NCBI GenBank assembly: GCA_963931865.1
Contig: OZ007510.1
Span: 7,293,399-7,357,398, forward strand
Reading direction: 5' to 3'
From: Axinella damicornis
Lineage: Eukaryota > Porifera > Demospongiae > Axinellida > Axinellidae
DNA: 64,000 nt
Part shown: positions 1 through 10,335 of the stretch, piece after piece
How the letters are laid out: the number at the start of each line of letters is the position of its first letter
Position numbering within the stretch: position 1 is the stretch's first letter
Notes under the pieces: generated by a model
Database searches by the model: none
Seen by the model: only the letters and a program-made list of their open reading frames with translations
Told to the model about the DNA's origin: nothing
Program-made: the position numbers and the translations under genes

Positions 1-283
1 GTGGTGTGCGCTGAATGCATGAAAATGTGTTGTCTTGGTGGGAAGAATTCGGTGGTTAAAGGGTTAAGCATAGGTCACTCAGAAGTATACATATTTGCTG
101 CTAGGTGCAGGTTCAATTAACTCCCGTTCTATATCAAGTGCTGGTCTCTGCAGCTAATTGTACCGCTATAAACCATTAATTTCTGCTGGGAGCTTGAGCC
201 ATTACTTGAGTGCCAGACATAACTGGCACACCAGATTGTATGGTTTGATAACATGCGCAATCATGATAGTAATTACTCCCTAG

Positions 284-565
284 GATCAACTTTACCTTTG
301 ACGACCTTGCTCCAGCAAGCCCAGCCTACAAACATTTCAGGAGAAGCATGGAGAAGGACCACCCATCCAAGAGTGGGAAAATACAGTTCTCTGTTGAGCA
401 AATTTCCACTGATTTCCTGGAATATTTCCACTACGAGAGAGTAAAAGAATTGGTGAGTTGCAATTAGTTAATTACATCCGTACGTTATAACTGAAATTCA
501 TATTGTATGCATTGCAGGAATTGTGGAGACTAAGTGCAGACATACCGACATACACCACTGTGTGA
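284..565 (+). CDS. 3' terminal two exons of an unrecognised gene (partial)
   Basis: Two exons join in frame. Exon 284-452 follows an AG acceptor at 282-283 and ends at a GTGAGT donor. Exon 518-565 follows a GCAG acceptor and ends in TGA. Together they give about 71 codons, reading INFTFDDLAPASPAYKHF early on and ending in LSADIPTYTTV. The phase is continuous across the 65-bp intron, and composition looks coding: charged, mixed, no low complexity. The gene's 5' part lies left of the window. I do not recognise the family and assign no function. The first acceptor has a weak pyrimidine tract, so its exact boundary is less certain than the donor and the terminal exon. Confidence 0.55.
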
Positions 566-1770
566 AATCTACACAACATCCTATCAAACAAAGTACACTT
601 ACCACATTATACAAATGGACTCTCTGCACACATACCAACGTATAGAAGTCTTCACAAAAGATCAAACAAAATACACTTTCCATGCATACAAATAGACTAT
701 ACAATGTGAGTATCCCAGGTCTTCAGACAGGGAGGGCCGACTTTCAGTTTTATCCAACAAGAGAAGGGTTAACTTGGTGCTTCACAGTTTAAAAGCTGAG
801 TTTAATTTACCATACACCAAGGCTGACTTCAAAATAAGCCTGTGAGGACAGACTTCTGTATGGTAGAGTAAGTCATTGATTATCGGACGGCATGTATAAT
901 CGGACACGTTAGCGCCGAATGCATATATATTACCAGAAGTGGGCAGGACCTTCAGTCGATATTACGGACCATCGCACTTTGAGTTGAAAGTTTGGAGCCA
1001 TTGTCTGTTGCTTGGTTCTGGAACTACAGCCAGCCAAAGCTCATTTTCAGACAAAGGTATGATCGGACAAATTGATGTATTATCGGATGACGCGGCCTGC
1101 TTCTTCTCTGAAGGAACTTTCTCCGATATTATATTTATATGTTTTCGGGAAGCCTCATGATCCCTGTGCCGCAGGCTCACTTTTTGTCAACGTGTCTGAT
1201 TCGAGCACCAGGGAATGTTGACCAGGGTCTCTAGGTCTATATAGGGGAGTGAAATTTCACTGTATTTTGGCGTTGACACTCACAGGTACACTCTTAGACT
1301 AGCGCTGCTATTCAGATATCAGTAGAATGTGCAGGTCCTTAGCAACACAACAGTGCAAGTCCCGTGTTTATACGTTGCACCGTTCCTGAGATACAGCTGT
1401 TTTCCCCAATTTTGTTCCCGTAAAAGCGGTCCACAATAGCAACGACAATAGTTCTGGAGAGTTCAGAGGCAAACGACTATATCTCAGGAACGGTGCAACT
1501 TTGGGGAAAATGTTGGTCAGTTTTTGGTGTGCACCCCCACTAAACGTAAATTTGAGATTCATAGACCCCACTGAGGACCGAGGACGGGTCCTCAAGAAAA
1601 AGATCATGCAGATTGATGGTGTATGATGTGCCAGCAGTCAGATCTGGCCCAAGTTTAGGGAGATCCTGGGCGAGAATCTGGCTGACATTGGGGAAAGAAT
1701 TCCATAGTTAATGAGGCCTCCTCTGCATGCATGGTACACCATGTATGCACCGGTCGCCTACGTATAGTCA
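566..1770. other. Intergenic, no gene recognised
   Basis: No convincing coding region. At 875-1100 short motifs of the form ATCGGAC recur several times. Near 1373-1400 and 1478-1510 the sequence GTTGCACCGTTCCTGAGATA occurs twice in opposite orientation around a short spacer, probably the debris of a small foldback repeat. ORFs here are short and match nothing I know. Confidence 0.5.
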
Positions 1771-1774
1771 TATG

Positions 1775-2040
1775 CATGTTACCGTGTTGTTGTTGGCTGA
1801 TGAAAATTTGGATTGTTTTACTAAAACAAAACATTATGAAAGTATGAAATGACTTTTGGAAATGGATTTGTGTGGAGAGAGCTCTCTGTGGGTCCATTAC
1901 TAGAGAAAACCTGGAAAACATTCATGATGAAGAGTTGTTTGTACTCTTGGAGGAAAGTGCTGGGTGATCACCATATAAGGAGTTTCATGTCAGTTACTTG
2001 TTGATGTCAATTTGCATCTTTGGCTAGTTTGCACCACCTA
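1775..2040 (+). repeat. Dispersed repeat R220, copy 1
   Basis: First of three copies of a roughly 220-260 bp repeat in the first 3.6 kb. Landmarks are TTGTTGTTGGCTGATG, ACTAAAACAAAACA and GAGAGAGCTCTCTGT, followed by TTGGAGGAAAGTG and the end TTTGCACCACCTACATA. Copies differ by small indels. No coding potential or clear terminal repeat was seen. Confidence 0.75.
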
Positions 2041-2049
2041 CATAATATG

Positions 2050-2305
2050 GTCATGTTACCAGGTTGTTGTTGGCTGATGGAAATTTGGATTGTTTTACTA
2101 AAACAAAACATTATGAAAGTATGAACATGAAACTCTTTAACTTTTGGAAATGGATTTGTGTTGAGAGAGCTCTCTGTGGGTCCATTACTAGAGAAAACCT
2201 GGAAACATTCATGTTTGGAGGAAAGTGCTGGGAGATCACCATATAAGGAATTTCGTGTCAGTTTACTTTTTGATCTTTGGCTAGCAAGTTTGCACCACCT
2301 ACATA
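2050..2305 (+). repeat. Dispersed repeat R220, copy 2
   Basis: Second copy, in the same orientation and directly following copy 1, with the same landmarks and end sequence. It keeps GTATGAACATGAAACTCTTTAA, which copy 1 partly lacks, so copy 1 carries a small deletion. Approximate boundaries. Confidence 0.75.
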
Positions 2306-2954
2306 CTAGGAGAATGCAGGGCATTGTGGGGCTCGCATGACGTAACTGCATGTCAGTATAGTAGTGAAGGCTGGGCAGTATATGAAAACGGTCAAAGCCA
2401 TGATCAGCATTGTTGGAAGCAAGTGTGTGACCGAAGAGGGCTATTGCTGGCTGAACCATTCAGTGTTTCTGTTTCTGCTAGCAATGTTGTTGTACGCATT
2501 AGCATGAAGTTGCTGAAAGACGATTTTTAGTATGTCATTGTAGAACTATATTCTCTGCATCCTCTCGTGCACATCACAGCAACTGTGAGCGAGTCAGGTT
2601 AGCGTTTATAGCCTAGCAGCAATGTAGCTAGGCTAACCGGCAAGGCGGTACGTGTAGGTCCACGCGTTGTCTCCGTCTTTGTCAGTGTCGCCGAGGAGGA
2701 AGAATGTTCATGATGCTCTAGCCAATGTCCACGAGTGGTCTCCGTCTTTGTTGTCGCCATCGTTCGTCGAACAGCTACAGGTAGCTAGACGGTCCGTCGA
2801 GTTCGTTGAATTTGAATATTATTGTGCACGTGCAAGTGAAATTCGCTGATTTAAAATTTACGGTATTTGCAAGATGACAAGCAAGCAATCAAGCAAGCAA
2901 GCAAGCAAGCAAACATACACACGCACAGCGCAATGAAGTCACGCTAGTGTGGGG

Positions 2955-3291
2955 CTAGTCTCGGAACCAGACTCCCAACCCAAAGGGGGAGGGGGAGTCT
3001 GGTAGTGTTGCATACATAGCAATTTGCAGTCCGCGGAATTTCGGTGGCATGAATGTGATTGGTTGATTGCTATGTAATTGGGTTGTGACGTGTCACAGGT
3101 GGCTAAGTGCTGAGACAGTGAATTGATAGTAACTCAATTATTCATCTAGCACCTCCTTGAGAGCCTCCGCAACACCTTTAATTGGCACTTAGGAATCCTC
3201 ACGCAAGCTGTAGCCCATAATGGCCCTCTGTATGCAACTGTGCCAGACTCCCCCTCCCCCTTTGGGTATGGGAGTCTGGTACCGAGACTAG
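2955..3291. mobile_element. MITE with ~50-bp terminal inverted repeats and target-site duplication
   Basis: Non-coding element of about 337 bp. The left end CTAGTCTCGGAACCAGACTC is mirrored at the right by GAGTCTGGTACCGAGACTAG, and the inverted repeat runs about 50 bp with few mismatches, including a purine-rich block. The direct repeat TGTGGGG flanks it at 2948-2954 and 3292-3298. If the element is read as starting TAGTCTCGG and ending CCGAGACTA, the direct repeat becomes the 9-bp GTGTGGGGC. A target duplication of 9 bp with TIRs is typical of Mutator-like MITEs (family knowledge; the superfamily is inferred). No transposase inside. It sits between R220 copies 2 and 3. Confidence 0.85.
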
Positions 3292-3335
3292 TGTGGGGCT
3301 CGCTCACGCTCGCCCCAATTATAATAATATTATAG

Positions 3336-3600
3336 TCATGTTACCAGGTTGTTGTTGGCTGATGGAAATTTGGATTGTTTTTACTAAAACAAAACAGTAT
3401 GGAAGTATGAAAATGAAACTCTTTTAACTAAAGCAACTTTTGGAAATGGATTTGTGTGGAGAGAGCTCTCTGTTGGTCCATTACCAGAGAAAACGTTCAT
3501 CAAGAAGAATTGTTTGGAGGAAAGTGTTGGGTGATCACCTTATAAGGAATTTCATATCGGTTTACTTTTTGATGTCATTATGCATCTTTGCCTAGTAAAA
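3336..3600 (+). repeat. Dispersed repeat R220, copy 3
   Basis: Third copy with the same landmarks, lying just right of the MITE at 2955-3291. It has small insertions relative to copy 2. Approximate boundaries. Confidence 0.75.
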
Positions 3601-4355
3601 GTTAGCATGCACTACATCATTAGGTTTTTGGTATACAATCAGCACTGCTGCACTTTATCGATTTAATGATTGAAATTATACACATGATCAGTAGTAGTGG
3701 CCGAAATGCAGTCGGGTACTGGGTAAAATGCAGTTGAGGTGCTGGGCTACGTGGATTCTTCTTTCAGCTTCTAATAGGTACCTGACCATCAGGTGTTACG
3801 CAACCCAGCCTGATGCAAACATGAGGTCCAAGAAGATCATTTGTCACTGCTGGTATGTTTTGAGCCCAGTGATCTGGTGCACAACTTCATATAGTTTCTA
3901 TGCATGCAGACCATGTTGGACGCCTACCCTGGTCCCTGCTAGATATGTGCCACTTCTTGCTGTTACTATTCTCCTAAGCATTCCGTTCATTTTAATGAGC
4001 CCAATAAAAGCTGATATGCTCACGGATAATTATGAACTTGGGTGTTTCATGTGCCTGAGTGTTAACCTGCAGTGTCATAATAAATCTGTGATTGCCAGTG
4101 TAAAAGATTACATCCAAACACAGTGAATAGTTTCGTATCTGCATGGGTAGGCTGAAAACCGAAGCAACACTTCTGCATGGAGGAGGAAGGCCAAACTTGT
4201 ATACTATACATCCAACTCATTCACTCAATTTCGTATAGTCACCATTCCAGATTCATGGATGTGTGAATGTCATTTTGTTTTAATACTGTCAGAAATCCCT
4301 TTGTGTAGTGAGGCCTGTGATGTGAAGTGCCAGCTAGATTAAACATGGGACTTGG
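3601..4355. other. Intergenic, one unrecognised ORF
   Basis: Contains a 132-codon open frame at 3728-4126 (+) that is hydrophobic and Cys-rich but matches no family I know and has no splice or promoter context. I treat it as probably non-coding. AT-rich otherwise. Confidence 0.35.
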
Positions 4356-4591
4356 ATGGTGGAAACACGGACCCTGTATGGTCATCTTAGCCAAGCTGAT
4401 CTAGCTCACATGATATCAATGCTAATGGTAGAGTGGTTACAAAGTAAACGTATTTGTTGCCCTAGCTTAAGCTACTGCATGTGAGTGGGTTGTTGTGTTA
4501 TTGCTACCAGGATATAAAAAGCCCAATCCTTTTAGTTTGGTAGCTAGAGGCTTTTTGGTGCCACCATTCATCAGCTAAGCGAATTGAAAAG
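4356..4591 (+). promoter_or_regulatory. Promoter and non-coding first exon of family gene A1
   Basis: A TATA box (TATAAAA, 4513-4519) follows the block GCTAATGGTAGAGTGG...GTTGCC...TGCTACCAGG. The same order and spacing of blocks occurs before paralogue A2 (TATA at 47310-47317). The first exon probably starts about 30 bp after the TATA box and ends at 4591 with donor AAAAG|GTAGCT. In both genes it carries the shared words CACCATTCA and CAGCTAA. Conservation of the whole block between the two paralogues is the main support. The transcription start is inferred. Confidence 0.7.
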
Positions 4592-5458
4592 GTAGCTATG
4601 CATAATGTTGCTCTTGAAATGTGATTATAAGTGTTACATGACTGATAGAAGGTTGAAACTTACCTAATTTAGGACTAATTGAAGGAGATGTGACTGCAAT
4701 TGTATGTTATGTTGTGTTCAGCTCTCTGTTCATGGCCATCACACTTTTAATTCGTGCTGTTTTGAGTTTTGCTGGAGGTATAGCTATGCTATGTTTCAGT
4801 GTGAAGTCTGCATAAACAATATAATGTTATTCATAGCAGAAGCGGTAAATGTAAACGTGCAAACAACAGACTAATGAGACCTTATACTTTGCGCCAAATA
4901 ATTTATAACAAAGGGAAATTGTTCCTCATGAATTTTGATTTGCTGCACAGGTAGCCTGATGTATTTTGCAGGGCGGCACGAAGAAAAATCGGGCATAAAA
5001 CGGAGATTATGCTGCCTACAGAATGCTCATCTTGGCTGAACTGATACATTTTTGTACATATAGTTAAAAATATACTCAGATCACTGCAGTGATCTGAGTA
5101 TATTTACTATATGTACAAAAACGTATCAGTTCAGCCAAGATGAGCATTCTGTAGGTGTATATCTCTTCGTCACGACCTAGCAAGTACTGTGCACTAGTGC
5201 TGGAGAGTTTTTGATAGTTGAGCACTCGTCTATCTCTCAATAATTTGGTGCAAAAGCACTTGAGCATTGCCTAGGTCCAAATACCTTGAGGCATTTTACT
5301 TTCCTGTTCCTACTTCTTTCATGTGGAATGTTGGAATGCAGCTTGTTTCACATTGATATCTGTTATATATAGTTCCTGAGTTATAAAGCGGCTAAGTTAC
5401 CAGCAAAAAAGTTTCAAATTGTACGTCGTAACCTTATTTTTGTTGATTGATATTTCAG
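4592..5458 (+). other. Intron 1 (5'UTR) of A1, containing a long palindrome
   Basis: Bounded by GTAGCT at 4592 and a TTGATATTTCAG acceptor ending at 5458. Paralogue A2 has an intron at the matching place (47403-47685), but only about 280 bp long. The extra length here includes the 141-bp palindrome at 5015-5155. Confidence 0.65.
5015..5155. repeat. Near-perfect 141-bp palindrome
   Basis: The left arm begins CCTACAGAATGCTCATC and the right arm ends GATGAGCATTCTGTAGG. The centre is CTGCAG near 5084. Arms of about 70 bp match with only a few mismatches and almost no spacer. Probably a foldback MITE that landed in the 5'UTR intron of A1. No clear target duplication was found. Confidence 0.8.
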
Positions 5459-5500
5459 AGAAGCAGAAAGTGCCAATTACTTTTAACTCATCAGTGCAGG

Positions 5501-8500
5501 ATGTCCATCAGACATTTTCCAGCATTCATCCTGCTATGTGTGGTTCTACTTGCTGTATTCGCTCTACCTGTTTGTGCTACCGGCACTGTCTATGTAAGGC
5601 CAGAATACGATCATGCTCACTGCCCTGGGCAACCATGCTATCCTCTTTCTTACTATCAGCAGCACGTCCACCAGCACTTTGCGTCTGATACAACGATGGT
5701 ATTTATGAATGGCACACATCACCTGGAGGAGGCTTTGCAACCTATCAAGGACATTCAAAATTTTACAATGATAGGAAGTGGTGGATTTACCCTTGGCTTG
5801 GAAGACCTACTTGAAGCAAGCAGCAAAATTGAATGTGTTGGTACCAATGTAAGCGGTTTCAACTTCATCAATGTGACTGGAATACATATCGAAAACCTTA
5901 CATTCACCTACTGTGGGCAAAAGGTGTATTCTAATGTGCATGCAGCTTTGGCTTTCAATTTAGCTTACAACGTGAATCTCTCTCGAGTGACAGTTCACAA
6001 TAGCTCTGGATTTGGGCTACATGCTGACAAGGTGTTTGGTAGTGTGCGAGTGTATGAGTCAGCGTTCTTGTACAATACTGGAAACAAAGAGTACTATGGT
6101 GGAAATGTTCATTTCCAGTATCGAGAATGTCAAGAGAATCACAGTACTTACCTGGAAATTGAATCTTCCTGCTTCTTATATGGCAACGATACACCCAAAG
6201 ATACCCACATCTACTATAACAGTGCAACTGGCCTCACGTTACTGATCTGCTGCCCTGCGATAAGTGTGAGTATCAACAACATTGAGGTAAGGGGAAACCT
6301 GGCAAACAAAGGAGGCAATCTTGCCATAAATTTCACCGACTTCATTAGCAACCACCGGTATGACAGAGAAGTGCCTAGTGTCATAGTTAACAACAGCAGG
6401 ATTATTGCTGGTACTGGGAATAGAGGAGGAGGGTTAAGATTTTGGTCAACAATTATGGCAACAATCAAAGAGGAAATTTCACACTACCAAATGGTGGGTC
6501 AACATCACACGATTTTGCAGATTTTAAATACTCGATTTGTTGAGAACCATGCACACTCTGGAGGTGGTGCACTGTGCATCAGCCATTACGAAACCAACCA
6601 AACGGATCTCATCACTAGACACATTTTCCTCAAGAATTGCACTTTCAGTGGTAACACTATCCCACCATCGGGTAATGGAGCAGCTGTCAAAGTTGTTAGG
6701 TACAAGACTTTAGGGTATTTGTCACATTTATCTCCACAGTTTGAGATCATTTTTCAGAATTGTTCCTTTTCGAACAATACCATTCTTCATGACAAAAGAG
6801 ATACCTTCATTGGAGCAACTGTGGATGTATTTACCATGGTAAAGGCCACCTTCAGAGACTGCAATTTCACCAAGAACAACAGCACAGCTCTGTCTCTTGT
6901 GGACAGCAACCTTGTCCTGGAAGGAATCATCCTCTTTGACGGCAACCGTGGCATAAATGGAGGGGCTCTGAGATTCTGTGACACTTCACTGGTGTACATA
7001 GAAAACAACACCCACATCAAGTTTTATAATAATCATGCGAAAAATTCAGGTGGTGCCATATATGCCCAGCAACGTTGCTTGGATATGACTCCTCCCTGCT
7101 TCTTCCAACCGGTTGCTCCTGATTTTACATACATTACTGATCTTAAGAATCGGATGAGCCTCACATTTGTGAACAATACAGCAGAATATGCTGGTAGTGT
7201 TCTGTATGGTGGTACAGTTAACCACTGCTACACATATAAACTGTTTAAATACCGGTTTCACTCAAGCTACTTCCACTCTTCTGAAATTTTCAATGCAACA
7301 TTTCATTATCATAAGCAACATGGTGATTCTCACGTATCATCTGACCCATATGGAGTATGTCTCTGCAATGAAAGTGATTACTTTCATTGCAACATCAAGA
7401 ACTACACATTTCCTAGGAGTGTATACCCTGGAGAAGCATTTAGCATATCAGCTGTAACAGTGGGACAAATGCGTGGGGCAGCACCTGCTCCAATCAATGG
7501 AACTGTCATTAGAGGTCCCAGTCGATCATTGTCCAAACCAATTGGACAGAAACGAAATGCCGGCAAGCGTTGTGTTACTCTGACCTATGCGCTACACTCC
7601 AAGAACCTGCAAGAAACACTTGAGCTAGGTGTAGATCAGTCTCGTCCTGATGCTGGTTTTTTCTACTATAATTTCCATGCTCCTAAAATTGTGGTCTCAC
7701 TTCTTCCATGTCCCTGGGGGTTCAAACTCTGGCATGACCCACCCTACTGTGACTGTGACCCACGGCTAGCAAGACACAAGATCTCATGCAATATCAGTGA
7801 GCAAACAATTCATCGAGAAGCTCCAGTGTGGATTGGATACTACAACAGGAAACTGAATAGTAGCCATTCAGCTCTTCCAGCAACGTGCACAACAATCGAA
7901 GGAGCAGATGAAGATAGATGTCAGGGAGTAGTCATCCATCTCCACTGTCCATATGATTACTGCACACTCAAGACCGTAAGGATATCAGTGAACAGCACAG
8001 ATAAACAATGTGCTTTTCATCGCACTGGCACACTCTGTGGTAAGTGTCAAGATGGACTCAGCCTCATCCTGGGAAGTTCAAAGTGTCTCCAATGCTCAAA
8101 CCTCTACCTTCCTCTCCTGATTGTGTTTGTGCTGGCTGGACTTGCACTGGTCATCTTCTTGATTGTCTGCAACCTCACTGTTTCAGAAGGAATGATAAAT
8201 GGTGTTGTTTACTATGCCAACATTGTGCACGTAAACAGATCGATCTTCTTCCCGTCCACTGAAGCAAATCCACTTGCAGTCTTCATAGCCTGGCTCAACC
8301 TTGATCTGGGGATTGAGACCTGCTTCTATGATGGCATGGATGCCTATGCAAAGGCCTGGCTACAGTTTGTCTTCCCCGTTTACATCTGGCTGATAGCAGG
8401 ACTGATCATCTTCCTCAGTCGCTGGTACGCAATTGCAGCTAGACTTAGTGGCAGAAATGCAGTCAAAGTACTGGCTACACTCTTCCTTCTTTCAGTTGCT

Positions 8501-9349
8501 AAACTCGGACGTGCCATCATCACTGCCTTGAGCAAAACAGTCCTTCACTACCCTGATGGCTCATATGTCCCCGTGTGGCTACCTGATGCAAGTGTGAAAT
8601 TTCTGCAAGGAAAACACATTCCACTTTTCATCACTGCAGTTGTGTTTTGTGCCCTAGTGCTCTGTTTTGTCCTAGTGCTCATGTTCATCCCGTGCCTGCA
8701 GAAGAAGTCAAACACACCTCTCCTCTTCTGGATGAATAAGCTCAAGCCTCTCTTTGATGCCTACACTGGTCCTTACAAAGATAGGTACCGTTTCTGGCCT
8801 GGATTATCACTGTTTCTTCTCAGCATTCTCTTCTCCCTTTTTGCTCCGAACCACCTTGATAAGCCCAGCATGAAACTCATGCTCACTGCTATCAGCTGTT
8901 TCTTTATTTTATCGCTAGCTTGGGTATTCCGTGGTGTTTATAGGAAGTGGCCTCTAGATATTATCGAATCCTCATGCTTGCTAAACCTTGGGTTGCTTTC
9001 TTTAGTCACTAATTACATAGTGAAGGACAGTAGCAACCAAAATATTCAGACTGCAGTTGTAAATGTTTCAGTTGCAACTGTATTCGTATCATTCATTGTA
9101 GTTTTGGGCTACCAAGTGTACAAGCAGCTAGCCACCTCTGTGTTTTTCCAGAGGTGTGTTTCATCACTGTCTTTACGAAAGCCAGAGAGCCAATCCCTTG
9201 AAGATCCAATAGCATACCAGACGAATGCACACAACCCCGAACTTTGGCCACAGGAAACCAGCGACATGACAGAGCAGCTACTGCCACCTGTTGTCCACTT
9301 TGATAAGTACCGCGAGCCAGTGTTTGAATTCGAAGATGAGAATGCGTAG
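5501..9349 (+). CDS. Family gene A1: beta-helix ectodomain, multi-pass membrane protein
   Basis: Large single-exon coding region, 1,282 residues from this start. The ATG at 5501 is preferred over the in-frame ATG at 5447, because 5447 lies in the intron and the signal peptide MSIRHFPAFILLCVVLL begins at 5501. After it come YVRP and a short CPGQPC module, then about 650 residues of Asn/Gly-rich sequence with repeated GGA[LI], FxxN and NN motifs, as in parallel beta-helix or POMP-like repeats, and many NxS/T sequons. A Cys-rich stretch (CDCDP, CPYDYC, LCGKC) precedes the membrane part, which begins near 8100 and has about eight helices around the block AWLNLDLGIETCFYDG. The cytosolic tail ends PPVVHFDKYREPVFEFEDE. 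Function unknown; a surface receptor or adhesion role is inferred. Closest relative here is A2. Confidence 0.88.
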   Translation: MSIRHFPAFILLCVVLLAVFALPVCATGTVYVRPEYDHAHCPGQPCYPLSYYQQHVHQHFASDTTMVFMNGTHHLEEALQPIKDIQNFTMIGSGGFTLGLEDLLEASSKIECVGTNVSGFNFINVTGIHIENLTFTYCGQKVYSNVHAALAFNLAYNVNLSRVTVHNSSGFGLHADKVFGSVRVYESAFLYNTGNKEYYGGNVHFQYRECQENHSTYLEIESSCFLYGNDTPKDTHIYYNSATGLTLLICCPAISVSINNIEVRGNLANKGGNLAINFTDFISNHRYDREVPSVIVNNSRIIAGTGNRGGGLRFWSTIMATIKEEISHYQMVGQHHTILQILNTRFVENHAHSGGGALCISHYETNQTDLITRHIFLKNCTFSGNTIPPSGNGAAVKVVRYKTLGYLSHLSPQFEIIFQNCSFSNNTILHDKRDTFIGATVDVFTMVKATFRDCNFTKNNSTALSLVDSNLVLEGIILFDGNRGINGGALRFCDTSLVYIENNTHIKFYNNHAKNSGGAIYAQQRCLDMTPPCFFQPVAPDFTYITDLKNRMSLTFVNNTAEYAGSVLYGGTVNHCYTYKLFKYRFHSSYFHSSEIFNATFHYHKQHGDSHVSSDPYGVCLCNESDYFHCNIKNYTFPRSVYPGEAFSISAVTVGQMRGAAPAPINGTVIRGPSRSLSKPIGQKRNAGKRCVTLTYALHSKNLQETLELGVDQSRPDAGFFYYNFHAPKIVVSLLPCPWGFKLWHDPPYCDCDPRLARHKISCNISEQTIHREAPVWIGYYNRKLNSSHSALPATCTTIEGADEDRCQGVVIHLHCPYDYCTLKTVRISVNSTDKQCAFHRTGTLCGKCQDGLSLILGSSKCLQCSNLYLPLLIVFVLAGLALVIFLIVCNLTVSEGMINGVVYYANIVHVNRSIFFPSTEANPLAVFIAWLNLDLGIETCFYDGMDAYAKAWLQFVFPVYIWLIAGLIIFLSRWYAIAARLSGRNAVKVLATLFLLSVAKLGRAIITALSKTVLHYPDGSYVPVWLPDASVKFLQGKHIPLFITAVVFCALVLCFVLVLMFIPCLQKKSNTPLLFWMNKLKPLFDAYTGPYKDRYRFWPGLSLFLLSILFSLFAPNHLDKPSMKLMLTAISCFFILSLAWVFRGVYRKWPLDIIESSCLLNLGLLSLVTNYIVKDSSNQNIQTAVVNVSVATVFVSFIVVLGYQVYKQLATSVFFQRCVSSLSLRKPESQSLEDPIAYQTNAHNPELWPQETSDMTEQLLPPVVHFDKYREPVFEFEDENA

Positions 9350-10335
9350 TTAGTTGGACAAACAATTCAGTGTGTGACATTGGTAGTTGTGTTGATAGCT
9401 AGTATTCAAACAAAGCCCTCATAGAGACATTGAATTGGTATATAGCTACAAGTTCATTCTTGATGAAACCATTTGTATATAGCTAGCTACGTGTGCATGT
9501 GTGTCTATCAGAAGTGTGTTGTTCCGGGAGTGGGTATAGCTACACTAGTGATGCACAAAAGTACTTTGTACTGTGTGTGACTAACTGAAGTGCATGGGAT
9601 GTTCGGGGGTGGGGCTAAACTAGTGGCACAAGACTTTCGTACTTATAATGGAAGTTGGATTTTCCAGCTATACGCTAATTGTACATGACCTTTGTACTTT
9701 GTATACAGTATATGTGACTAACGGAAGTGAGAAGTTCAGAGGGCGGGACTAGACTAGTGATGCAGCGACCTTCATACTTATGAATGTATTGACAAGATGT
9801 CTGGACCCAGTGCTTGCCACTGTAGGGGCAGATATACTTGTCCTCACTGGAGACTGGCTATGACTGCATTGAATACACATATTACCCCAGAATTCCAATT
9901 CACAGCCACAACAGAGAAGAGGTTGACTCCTATGTCAGGAGGATGTGGCGGTGCATGTTGCTCTCTTATGGTGGAAAGATGTGCCATACCCCTGGCTATT
10001 CATGTCAGTCAGTGGTGCAGGTTGATCATAGCTGTGACCATGCAGATTTTACAGTTTGTGTTACAAGACATGTTACCGTACATGTAAAGGAGGCCACCTT
10101 ATACATGAAGGCCTTAATCATTGTTATCTGATGCATCTCATGTGATTATATAGCCGTACCGGTATAGAGGAAAGTTGTTATGCATATAGACATGCATGCG
10201 GATTTCACCTACATGGAAAACCTACAAAATTGATCTGTGAGAACACACTTCAGAAGTTAAGTGCATCAGTATAATGTACAAAAATCGCCTGTAGTTCATC
10301 TTGAATGCACTATAGGAAGCATCTGATACGCATGT
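9350..10335. other. Intergenic with a degenerate ~110-bp repeat
   Basis: At 9500-9790 three diverged units follow one another, each built around GACTAACNGAAGTG, then a G-rich word (GGGNGGG) and CTAGACTAGTGA or a variant, then ...TTCATACTTAT. At 9797-10131 two overlapping open frames of 96-97 codons exist, but neither has a recognisable domain or splice context. 10200-10335 resembles the 3' flanks of B1 and B2 (GTGAGAACACACTTCA), so it belongs to the duplicated unit of the next copy. Confidence 0.5.

Noticed and set aside
3728..4126. 132-codon ORF as a small membrane protein
   Set aside because: Hydrophobic runs exist but no signal peptide, homologue or splice context; AT-rich intergenic DNA can give this by chance.
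5564..9380. Numerous 60-95-codon antisense or out-of-frame ORFs over A1 (and likewise over the other family genes)
   Set aside because: They overlap intact long coding frames, have no domains, and often recur at matching places in paralogues only because the sense sequence is conserved.
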